Source of the DNA: Roridomyces roridus
Lineage: Eukaryota; Basidiomycota; Agaricomycetes; Agaricales; Mycenaceae
Direction: 5' to 3'
Assembly (NCBI GenBank): GCA_029378245.1
Contig: JARKIF010000003.1
Location: 1,798,001-1,862,000 of the forward strand
Length of the DNA stretch: 64,000 nt
Shown here: one piece after another, positions 11,889-21,286 of the stretch
Layout of the letters: every line of letters starts with the position of its first letter
Numbering within the stretch: the stretch's first letter is position 1
Made by a program: the position numbers and the translations under genes
Notes under the pieces: model-generated
What the model saw: only the letters and a program-made list of their open reading frames with translations
What the model was told of the DNA's origin: nothing
The model's database searches: none

Positions 11889-12222
11889 GTGTATTATAGT
11901 CGAACAGTTGTCATTCGTTTTTTTGCAGTCTTGAATGGTGAAATGTCCTTCCGCTGGCATCGCGGGAGCTGTCTTCGGAAAGAAATTATTGGACGCGGTA
12001 GCTGTTGTGGAGAAGCACTTGAGGCGTGCATTCCATTCGTTGGTCCCAGTTACCAGTACGGTCGCTGCATATGAGCCTACATACTTTTTTTGAGAGCCTC
12101 CCAGTGGCAGTAGTTGATAAGACAAGAGACGGATCTGGATCACGTCCGGACGTGAACTTTTGAAAGTCTAAACGCAATCATCCGCCGTTCTCCTGCCACG
12201 GCCCACCTTAGACTATGCTTCA
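11889..12222. other. intergenic region, nothing recognised
   Basis: These 334 bases run from the stop of the glycosyltransferase to the start of the next + strand gene. They should contain the 3' UTR and the next promoter. No open frame or RNA structure stood out. Confidence 0.4.
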
Positions 12223-14308
12223 ATGGGATTTTTCTCAACCCGAAAGCAGCAAACTGAAGATGTTACAGCCAGCAAGGAGAATGAATCGTCCGGCTTCAAG
12301 TCGTTGCGTTCGCGGTTCCAAGTCGTGAGTGGCTTTGTTCGTTTCCTCGGTGCTACTTACCACGAGGAAACAGTATGCGAAGAAACTCGACTCGAGGGAA
12401 CACGATTCACCACCTCCCGCCTTCTCCCAGCCGCTCTCCGTCGCGCAGACCCTGTCCCCACCCACCGCGACGCCCATTGCAGACAGTCATATTGCCAACC
12501 GGCGTCTTCACCTCAAGCTCAAGCTCAGTTCCAGTTCTCCGGCTCTCAACGCCACGAAGCGTGCCGCCGACTCGAGCAACAATATTGACAGTAGCTCCGC
12601 GGTGCAGACGACCGAATCCGCCGATGTCCGCCCCTCCAATTCGCGTTCTCGCGCGCTGGGCACAAAGTCTTCCTCATCATCTCTTGCCCCCAACAAGACA
12701 GATGCTGTCACGTACGTTTTGTCCTGATTCCAGTGTCTCCGTGATTTAGTTGGGATACAGCGCCACCCTTGCTCAGCAGTTGAATGAACTTGCGGTCGCC
12801 AACTCGGAGGGGTTGCTAGAGTGCGTCTGTCCGAATCGCTCTTGAGCACAATAATTGACCGCTGTCTTCAAGTGACGACGATTATCGCATGCTGCGTCAA
12901 GCTCTTTTCCAGCGTTATGCGAGCCCAACTCCCGAATCTACCACTCCCCAGCGAACCTCTGTGCGTTTCAATGGCGCCACTGTCCCGACGGACAAACGAC
13001 GTGAGTTTTGAGCTGTGAAGTGCGAAGGTATCTCATCGTGGCTGCAGAATCCATCGATTCGCGGCGAATGTCCATATCTACTTCATCTAACTTTGTGATT
13101 GAGAAACAGCGCACCCCTTCGGTCCACTCTCGCTCTTCCATGACCTCGGGAGTCTCCAACTTTTTCCGCCGCGCGGCTGGTCGTTCCGGCTCGCACGAGT
13201 ACAGCGATACTTCGAGTATCTTCTCATCAACCTCCGCCGTACCAGCCGAGTCTGCTAACCGTTTCCGCCGTCTTTCCAAGAAAAACAGTGCCTCATCGCT
13301 GAACACTGACCGTGGCGACACTATATCCATTTCATCTCGTCGTACCAACAATGCCAGTTCCCCAGCCGAGTCCACGCTGCCTACTGCTAGTTCCATTCGC
13401 TCAGTGCGCAAGCTCCCAACACCACCATCCTCATTCCCCTCCCGACTACCCAGCGCGGATAGCCGCCGCTCTGGTAACGTGTCGGAATCGAATAGCCCCA
13501 ATTCAGAGGGCCCAGAGACGGCTGAGACGCTACGTCGTGAAATCGACACGCTATCTCAAGAGGGCCGACGCCTCCTGGATGCCTTGAGGTAAAAATTCAA
13601 GTTCTACTACTGGTTATGGGCGTTATACTAATATACTTAAGTGGCCTCGAAATCAACACGCTATCTCAGCGCGGGCGGGTTGCAGTCACAAGCCCACGTG
13701 ACTCGGTCGCGACTCTGATCCCGTCGGACGCGCGTTCAGTCCACTCTGTCGGTCGGCGTTCGCGCAAAGGCTCTGATGCAGCCGACATGGACGCGATCTC
13801 GTTGCGCTCAGCAACTTCAGTTGGCACTGCCGCGTCAAGAACGAGTCGACGAGGCACGCGAGGGAAATCGAGTGGTCCTATACAGCTGCATGCAGCAGGA
13901 TTTGTGTCCTCTTCCAACTCGACGCGTGTCGGGTCTCTGCATCGCAAGAACTCGGGATCGAGTATGGCGTCGTCGCGGCTCGGGATCGGCAGCAGTGGGC
14001 CTAACAGTCCCAGCAGCGGCGGAGGTTTGATGGTGCCGCCTGTGCCGCCATTACCATTGGGAATGTCCCTAGGACAGATGGGGAGCACACCAAGCTTATC
14101 GCGGAGTACTGGGCATTTGATGGGTGTTGTGCATGAGAACGAAGTGGTGATGACCGTTGACCTTGACGATGAGCGGGAATTTGGGCTCGAGATGGAGGAC
14201 TTGCGCCGGAGGCGGGAGGAGGTTGCCGCACGATACCAGGCTCGGATCGACTATTTGCGGGCCAAACTGAAGAGTGCCGAGCTACACGAGAAACTCATGT
14301 CCAAATAG
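12223..14308 (+). CDS. serine-rich, largely disordered protein with C-terminal coiled coil
   Basis: Exons 12223-12324, 12374-12711, 12761-12820, 12873-13000, 13048-13588 and 13642-14308 keep frame throughout and give 611 residues. About two thirds is Ser/Arg/Pro-rich low-complexity sequence. An ordered stretch near residues 145-190 (LAQQLNELAVANSEGLLDDDDYRMLRQALFQRY) looks like a short helical domain. The C terminus (EMEDLRRRREEVAARYQARIDYLRAKLKSAELHEKL) is a strong coiled coil. I do not recognise the family. The many Ser and Arg-X-X-Ser sites suggest a phosphorylated scaffold, but that is inference. Confidence 0.8.
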
Positions 14309-14703
14309 GGGAGAAACTGTGTTCATCTGTTTGCTTCCGCGGGTGTCTCACGACGGCTCCTTGACTGCTCCCGCTGGTCTTGGTGTTCAAGTATTTTTAT
14401 CTCTTCTCCGTCTTACATTTCTATACCCACTTCATCTATGAATCACTCCGCTGGATTGCCGCTTTCTTCTGTCTTGCTTTTGAATGGGAATTTCAGACAA
14501 GTCTCGCCACTCAATCCTTGTCCCGAGCGGCATCCTGGTCTCGCAACGGGCCGCGCGGATGCTGGAGCCCGATCCACTGGACCTCTTTTTGGTATAAAAG
14601 AGAGCTGGGCTGGGCTGGAGAAACTCATTCGCTCTTCGTCGAATTCGCCTCTCTTACGACCTGCTCACGATCCTCATCGTAACGACCACTCTACGATTCA
14701 AAC
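14309..14703. other. intergenic region holding the promoter of the secreted protein
   Basis: These 395 bases contain the 3' end of the serine-rich gene and a well-formed promoter with a TATA box (listed separately) and CT-rich sequence before the ATG at 14704. Confidence 0.5.
14593..14600 (+). promoter_or_regulatory. TATA box of the repetitive secreted protein gene
   Basis: TATAAAAG lies 104 bases before the ATG at 14704. It is the clearest TATA element I noticed in the window and fits a strongly or conditionally expressed secretory gene. Confidence 0.7.
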
Positions 14704-16036
14704 ATGATGACCTACATGCCTCTTGCTGTCGTGGCCTCCCTCCCCCTCCTGCGTTCCGTTACCGCAGTCCCCGCGCCTTTGATTTATCTCGGCCCAGCAG
14801 TTGCGGCCAACGTTGGGGCCAGCGCTTCAGTCGATGCTGGTGTGAGCGCTGCGGTTACCCAGACGGTCACGGTCACCCTCGTACCACAGTGCAGCGCGGG
14901 ACCTGCCTCTAGCGGTTCCATCATATCGCCTCCGCTCATCCCCGCTGCGTCCTCTGTCGTTGCCGGAGTGATCCCAGTGGTCACCTCGGTTGCTGGCGTC
15001 GCTTCCTCTGCCGTGTCCGTCATCGCGCCCATCCCGACGTCGATCTTCAATGCAGCTGGAGGCGTCGTTTCCTCCATTGCGCCCATCCCGACCTCTGTCG
15101 TCAATGGTGCGATCCCAGTTGTCAACTCCGTCGTTGGCATCGCTTCTTCGGCCGTGTCCGTGATCGCGCCCATCCCGACCTCTGTCGTCGCTGGTGCTAT
15201 CCCAGTGGTCACCTCGGTTGCCGGTGCAGTCACCTCGGTCGTTGGCGTCGCTTCCTCTGCCGTGTCTGTGATCGCGCCCATCCCGACCTCGGTCGTCATT
15301 CCTGTGGTTGGAGGCATTACCTCCTCGCTCGGGGCCATTCCGTCGGTTGCTGCGTCCGCGGTCAGTCAAGTGCTGGCGTCTGCATCAACTGCCGTTCCTG
15401 CTGCTACGAGCGCTGTGGTATCCACTACATCGTCCACGAGCTCTTCGCTCACGGACCTCGTGAACGCCATCGTTGTTTCCCTCAACAACGTCGTCACCTC
15501 CATCACGGGCCTCATTTCTGCCCTTACGTCGTTGGTCAATGGTGCTGTCCAGAACTCTGTTAACCAGGTGAATGCGGCAATCACCCCGCTGCTCGTCTTC
15601 CTTCCTGCTATTGTGAGTCGCCTATTATCCGTCGTGCCCAAACTAATAACCAATAGAACGGCGCAACGTCGGACTTGACTACGGCGGAGATGAACAACAT
15701 CAATGCTGGCCTCGGAAACGCCGCTTCTTCGGTGCGTCTATTCCTCGATATTATCCATCTCGTATTGATATACCGGTTCACAGCTCTCGAACGTCTCCAC
15801 ACTCCCCGCCAGCGCAGCCTCCGGTGCTGTTACCAGCATCGGGCCACTTCTTCAGCAGCTCGACCAGGCGAGTAACCCATGTTCTTCGTGTGAACAAAGG
15901 CTCAAATAGGTTTTTCCAGCTCGCCAAGATATTCCCTTCAGCTGCAACTCTGGCCGCTGTACTCCGCAGAATCTTCGGCATCACGACCACCAGCGCGATC
16001 ACCAGCGGTGTGCAGAAGGGCATCAAACTGGCCTAA
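14704..16036 (+). CDS. repetitive, hydrophobic secreted protein
   Basis: Exons 14704-15612, 15657-15731, 15784-15871 and 15942-16036 give 388 residues. A signal peptide is evident at residues 1-22 (MMTYMPLAVVASLPLLRSVTA). The mature region has at least four imperfect copies of a module built on ASSAVSVIAPIPTSVV with GAIPVVTSVAG spacers. The composition is Ala/Val/Ser/Ile/Pro with almost no charge. The protein ends in a short basic hydrophobic tail (AAVLRRIFGITTT). I saw no GPI signal or cysteine pattern, so it is not a class I or II hydrophobin. Such proteins are often wall or surface components; that role is a guess. The last intron acceptor is chosen because only that join keeps the frame. 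Confidence 0.8.
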
Positions 16037-16102
16037 GAGGCCATACATAGACACAAGTGTAGCGAACAGTTTAGATTTCTTGTACTACTAGCATCATTTT
16101 TA

Positions 16103-17567
16103 TCAAGTCTCCCTCCAAGTCAACATGCCCAGGCCACCGGGAACGGTACAATTCCAGGGCGTTTCGCTCTTCCCCTCTTCCGAACGGCTCAAGATGAAAC
16201 CTCCTTCACTACCCGCCAAATAAGTGCCTTCGAAGACTTGCACTCCCTCATCTTCAGCGGAAGGGAATAGGGATTGATGTGTTTCTGAAGTCGCGATGAA
16301 ACCCAAGGTGGGCTGCGGGTTTGCGGACCGTGTTAGTTCTGAAGGGATGGTTGGGTTCGTCGATTTAGGACGGTGGAAGAACTGATTTGCGTCAGCGTGG
16401 ACATGGGGTCGAAATATACGCGCTTACTTGCACATGAGCGCCTATGGGTGGCCCGGACATTGTTCGCAATGCTATCGTCCCGCGTGACGGGTCGCCGGAT
16501 ATGATATGGGACATTTGGTGTGGCTTGTGCAGATCTTTGAGCAACACGGGAAGCGAAAGAGCGGGGAAGCTCACTTGATCGTTTTGGAGCGTAGCTAGAC
16601 AAAATTCGTCGTTGTCTTTCAGTGTATCAGACGCAGAGAGTTCGATGCCAGATTTCCGTATCGCTTCTAAAAGCAACTGAGTGGGGTTTTTGTTGTCCAG
16701 TGATATAACCAGGTTTCCCTCTGCTCTGGGACAATGAAAAGAAAGCCAATCAGAGATAATCATACTCACTGGGTCACCGCCATCGGCGAGGAAAGGGGGC
16801 TCATGTCCAAGAATTGCACACGCGTCTGCGCTTTTGGGTGCTTCAGTGCTACCCCGACGGCACCGGAGCCATGAATTCTGTCTCCTTCAAATAATGTGAC
16901 TGGTCTCCCGGTGATGAACGGTGTTGGTGTGGCCAAGAGTCCGAGCTAAATGGAAAACGTCGTCTCTATCCGTTATACGAGCAAATCATGCTGACTTTTG
17001 TGGTTTTGGGAAACCGCCCAAGGGCGTTCGAGAGCCCCTCTGGCGCTGCATCGGTGAAGTATATGACCGTCGCAATATCCTCTGAACTTGACAAGAAGGT
17101 TGATTGCACCGCAGATCTTCGGTAAAACAAACGAACCTCGAACTCTGCAACGCAGGAGGCAGTTCATTACTGGTCAGGCTCTGGTCCCAGACGTCTTCCC
17201 AGTCGAATTTTCCGGGAGGCACTTCATCCTGGAACGCGTGCTGAGATTCCTTGTGTCGGAATGAATGCCGACGGCCGACTTGCGTCGACGCTCTCCCCGC
17301 AATTTGAGACCGAAAAGGTATGCAATTCTCGGGTCTGAACGCGCCTATTGAGCAGGAGAGTAGTTCTTCATGCCCAGGTAAAGGAGCAGAAAGGCAGCCG
17401 ATTGTTTGAGGCGAAAGTGTAGTTAGCCTTTGAATGAGTTGCGCGAGCTCTGAAGACGCGACATTTGGCGACAAGGAGAACAGTACGACGTGTTCTCGAT
17501 AGGACAAACGCGACAGATGGGAGAGAAGCTTCGAGGGAGACCGTGTCAATATGGTGCTGAAATGCAT
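16103..17567 (-). CDS. FIST-domain protein
   Basis: Exons 17567-17137, 17086-16996, 16945-16770, 16725-16428 and 16381-16103 encode 424 residues. The N-terminal part (HVVLFSLSPNVASSELAQLI; TIGCLSAPLPGH) and a glycine-rich middle (ITGRPVTLFEGDRIHGSGAVGVALK) fit a FIST N-type sensory fold. The C-terminal half (EGNLVISLDNKNPTQLLLEAI) fits FIST C. FIST domains are ligand sensors in bacterial signalling and occur in the F-box protein FBXO22. No F-box is visible here. All five exon joins keep the frame. The start at 17567 is the first ATG of the conserved block. The family call rests on pattern recognition, so it is moderate. Confidence 0.7.
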
Positions 17568-17605
17568 TATGATGGCTGTCTACAAACTTGGCCAACGCGC
17601 TCATC

Positions 17606-18108
17606 ATGCCTGCGGCCAACGATGACCATCCGTCACTCCTCTGGATAGCGTGAATGCAACTCATTGTGCCACAATTACTGACGAACACCCTGCCTCAGAA
17701 TACCCTCTGTGCTTCTGGTCTCGGGATATTTTATTCGAAAATGGTACTTGGCACGGCGACTGCGAGTTCACGGGATTGGCAAAGGAGGTGCGTGCAACAC
17801 GCCCGACGCTCTACTTGCTTGCTGAAATCGACGGAGCAGCTCCGGGTTTCCAAACTAATGTTCGCAAAATTCGCGTTCCGCCTGAAATAATGGAGCGCAT
17901 ACGACGAGGGGAAGAGGTCACCCCAGAGGAAATTACGGCCGCGTCTGCCCGTATGGAAGCGGAGGAAAGAGAGGGCGGAACACCTGCCCCTCCTGCCAAA
18001 AAACCTCAACCAGTCGTCGAGACACTCTCAGAGCAAGAGCCAGTCAACGAGTGGCTGCCGCAGGGCATTACAGCTCCCAAAAAGCGCGCAAAAGGGAAGA
18101 AGAAGTAA
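17606..18108 (+). CDS. small protein of unknown function, 5' end unresolved
   Basis: An open frame to the stop at 18108 encodes about 150 residues ending in a Lys-rich tail (KKRAKGKKK). It contains FWSRDILFENGTWHGDCEF and a helical segment (PPEIMERIRRGEEVTPEEI). No upstream ATG lies in this frame. An ATG at 17606 (MPAAND) joins smoothly only if a single base is missing near 17618-17624, giving PSVTPLDSVNATHC next. A missed upstream exon is the alternative. It is head-to-head with the FIST gene (start 17567) and convergent with the GFA gene. Confidence 0.5.
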
Positions 18109-18175
18109 TCTCATGTCGCACGGTTTAATTTATTCATTCCTCCTCAAACCGCGATACACCCGCAACCCACTTCGA

Positions 18176-18642
18176 CTAGACCTCCGCATTCTTGAAATCG
18201 AGGTCCTTAATTTGCAGTTTCTCAAGCTCGAGCTCGTCGAGGGTGCGTGTGTTGACGACAACAAGCCCATAGCAAGGCACCGATGCGCCGACATGGGAAC
18301 CGCAAGTGCGGCAGAACCGATGCTTGACCTTGTTGCCTCCGAATTCATATTCCGTCATATCGTCTGCGGTGCCGGTCGTGAACTCGAACTTGTCAATTGG
18401 GGCATAACTACCTTGCGCGTCAATCGAGCTCGGGACAACAGACAAGGAACGCACACGTTCAAAACTCCCCTATCGAAGCAGATGCTACAGTTGCATCGCA
18501 CGGCAGGCAGCGAATAGAACTCTTCGGGGTACTCGAATTTATAGCGAATTGCTTTGCAATGACAGCCACCCGCGTAGAACTTGAGGGCGGCGTCTTGTGG
18601 CCAAGGAACTGGCAGTTTTGAAGGATCGGCTGGGGTAGCCAT
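18176..18642 (-). CDS. GFA-fold (glutathione-dependent formaldehyde-activating/CENP-V type) protein
   Basis: Two exons, 18642-18455 and 18407-18176, give 139 residues, the usual size of this family. The zinc-binding pattern is complete: GGCHC (Cys27, Cys29), RCNCSIC (Cys50, Cys52, Cys55) and FCRTCG (Cys95, Cys98). The founding enzyme speeds glutathione-formaldehyde adduct formation, but most fungal members have unknown substrates. The intron uses a canonical GTGCGT donor and places VLNVYAP between the second and third metal sites, as expected. Confidence 0.92.
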
Positions 18643-18840
18643 GGTTCGATAAATTCCCAGCTCGCACCGGCCTTTTATATGTCTGATCTGCAGAAGCTGG
18701 ATAAACGGCTTGAGTTGCTGCCGCGTGGGACCTGAACCCCGAACCCCTTTTCCAGGCGAGAATCCGGCCGCGTATCACGCTCCACGAGATGAATAAGCTG
18801 AATTCGAGCTGAATAAGACGCTTTAGACAAACGTGATACG

Positions 18841-20066
18841 CTATGCATTAATTGTGTGTAACGGTGGCTGCCAACCCGCCCCAAAAATCCGCACTAATAG
18901 TTCCTTCATCCAAGAGACTCGTGTGAGACGGCAGGCTTGGCGGGATCGCCAAAAGTCCCAGGACCACTTGGATTGCCACATCCGACGCATTGCATCGCGT
19001 TCAGATGGGTGTGCCAAGAAGAATTGGTAGTAATACCATTCAGGGCCGCAATTTCCCAGAGCGCCGTCAGCGAGGGAAGGGAGACTCTTGTGCTCGGGCG
19101 CCTCGGGGTCGTCGAGCCATACTGATATGATGCGCGACGGGAAGAGAACGAAGAGGGCGTTTATCACTGTTTGGTCCTTGCCAACGAACAGACCGAGCCC
19201 CATGTAGTAGTCGTGGTACGCATAGTATGTGCCCCGCCACCAGGCAACGGTACTCGGCGATCCGCCGAAGAACGAGCCTGTGGAAAAATTAGAACAGCTC
19301 GCGAAGAAAGGGGGTACTCGCCTTCGCTGAACTCAGTGTCGATGGGACCATGATCCTGCGTCCAATAGATCATACTGGAATGTGGCATCCCTGTAACGGG
19401 GAAGAACAAGAGATCCTCCTCCTTCTCCTCAGTAAGTTCACTGCCTTGTTTCCACAGCTTCCGCACTCGCGCCGGGCTTGGCCAGGCGACGTATTTGTGC
19501 GTGGTCCTGAAGCTTCCCGCGTCACTCCAGAAGGCATAATCGTATTTCTTGCCAGAGCGAGCAAGGGTTTGAACGGCTTCGTCGAGGAAGAACGGCTTTG
19601 CGGCCCATATAGCATAGAGCTCGGGGGAATGTCTGCTCTTCTCTCGATCTATCCGGTGCATTTCAGAATACCGCTCTCGAGCCGAGCTGAGAGGGCCGAT
19701 GTCGAACGGGCTGGGAAAGGTGGTATCGATGGTGATGGTGAGGTTGCCCCGGCATTTCCGAACAAGGGACTCCATTTCCGGGGTGGTGTAAAAGTACATG
19801 TCCGTGGTAATTGGGCGCAGAAAATTCGACAGCCACGTCTCGTACTCTCTCATGGTGTGCTTTGACTTTGAGAGAGGGTAGAAGGCCGAGACAAGCAGAA
19901 TCGCGGTAGATGAGGCGCCGTCGTCTGCATCCACGGCGTCTGTGAGGGGTACACTAGGACCAGCTACTCTCCAAGTAGCAAGGTCTGTAGGAGCATAGAA
20001 GAAGAGGAGCCCCAAAGCTGAGGGGATGAGGAGTAGCAAGAAGCGCAAGCGCCAGTTCAGCGCCAT
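18841..20066 (-). CDS. HtrL/YibB-like type II membrane protein, putative glycosyltransferase
   Basis: Exons 20066-19322 and 19277-18841 give 393 residues. The start MALNWRLRFLLLLIPSALGL places a single membrane anchor at the N terminus. The lumenal part has TDMYFYTTPEM, a long DREKSRHSPELYAIWAAKPFF segment, YDYAFWSDAGSF and SFFGGSPSTVAWW. These resemble the HtrL/YibB family, whose bacterial members sit in surface-polysaccharide loci. A Golgi location and sugar transfer are inferred. The intron at 19321-19278 must start with GC (AAG/GCGAGT); a GT donor would break the conserved EGSFFGGSP join. An upstream in-frame extension to 20198 is open but lacks a better start. Confidence 0.72.
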
Positions 20067-20201
20067 GGCTGTTCTGGAGAGAAATAGCATCTGTCGAGCA
20101 TGTAGTTGTCGCAACTGGAGACATCCCACGGCGGAGATCAATACTGCGGCATGCCGATTACATGATTGATTACATAAGCCCAAGAAACGAAGGTACAAAA
20201 A

Positions 20202-21198
20202 TCAAGGAAATGGAACGAACGGGACCTTGGCCACGGTTCAGAGAAAGAAAATGAATGCATAAGACAAACGCACCTCCCCAACCGTTCGCTCTATTTCTTT
20301 TGTGAAAGCTTTGTTGAACCTCATTAGAGAGCGATAGGTCTCTCCCTGCGTCCGCCCACAATCCGCACATGATCCTAGATATTCAGACGAGATAATGGCG
20401 AGCTCGTGCGTAATTGTGGCCGCGGAAGGATTCCTGGCAAGCTCTTCTGCGGCAATGGACATGAACTGAGTCCACCACCGACTCCAATGTCGCGGGGGTA
20501 GCCCACTTGCACATTTTGGACACCCGGAGACAACGCCTGTCGCGTCTTGTATCCAGCTCCAGTCAACAGCTGCCTTTTTTGCCCCTACTACACCGCAGGC
20601 GACACGGTACTGTTGCAGGCGGTGCAATGCACTAGCCGGGATGTGGTCCAGCTCTGGTATATCTTCGCTCATGAGGTCTTCCCACTTGGCCTCGAGAGAG
20701 CATCGCGCCGCCTTTTTTGCGACCGTCTCGAGTCGGTACCGCATTGCGATCGCATAAACGCGAAGAGAACCCATCCCCGCAGGGCATAAATCTGCTTTCA
20801 GTTCACAGAGGCCATCACAGTCATGCCTGCCTTACCTCGTATTCCGTACGATAGTATGTCTCCGACACGTTTAGTCACGCTTTCCATGCAGTACTTGTCC
20901 GCGGTATGTAGGACGGTTTGGATGTCCTGCAACGTGTCCGTGTCCAACGCTGGAGAAAGCCGCGGATCGCACCATGATAGTATCAGACGGAGGGTTTCGC
21001 TGTCTTCTGCGACAGGAATAACGGGGTGGGACTCTGTAGTCGCGTGCTCAGGTTGGGGCATTGCCAGCATGTCTTTGAAGACGGGAGAAACCAGAGACAG
21101 AAGCTGCCGATAAACAAAGAAGTTCACGTTGTCGCTACTGCAAAGCACGAGATCTGTGCGTTAGGATCGTCATAGGGAACGTCGGTGACGGTGGCCAT
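20202..21198 (-). CDS. BTB/POZ-domain protein, one suspected indel
   Basis: Exons 21198-20836, 20791-20274 and 20225-20202 end in VPFVPFP. The first exon carries a BTB fold of the agaricomycete type (DLVLCSSDNVNFFVYRQLL, SLVSPVFKDML). The rest is helical with a cysteine pair (GCPKCASG) and a second one (GSCADCGR). The first 14 codons (MATVTDVPYDD) and the BTB block are in different frames; one missing base near 21151-21158 repairs this and also makes the phase of the first intron fit. BTB proteins are dimerisation or cullin-3 adaptor modules, and the partner is unknown. It starts 88 bp from the divergent 2-oxoglutarate dehydrogenase gene. Confidence 0.78.
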
Positions 21199-21286
21199 GG
21201 TGGTGGTAAGTATTAGCGAGCAAACAAATATTACATCAGCAAGTGACGCGCTTTCAAAACCTCTTGACTGTAAACCACCACAGGTC

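Noticed and set aside
14800..15330. Possible CRISPR-like or minisatellite array
   Set aside because: The repeats are imperfect, in frame and code for protein modules; CRISPR arrays are not expected in a fungal nucleus.
14784..15369. Two antisense frames opposite the repetitive secreted protein
   Set aside because: They mirror the sense repeats; no splice, start or promoter evidence supports them.
17650..18108. GTG as start codon for the small protein
   Set aside because: GTG starts are not normal in fungal nuclear genes; a missing base after the ATG at 17606 or a missed exon is likelier.
18700..18785. tRNA-like stretch on the - strand with GGGTTCAGGTCCC and TTCTCGCC reminiscent of tRNA-Gly
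   Set aside because: The acceptor stem does not pair and only three of five T-stem pairs form; the match is to the B-box alone.
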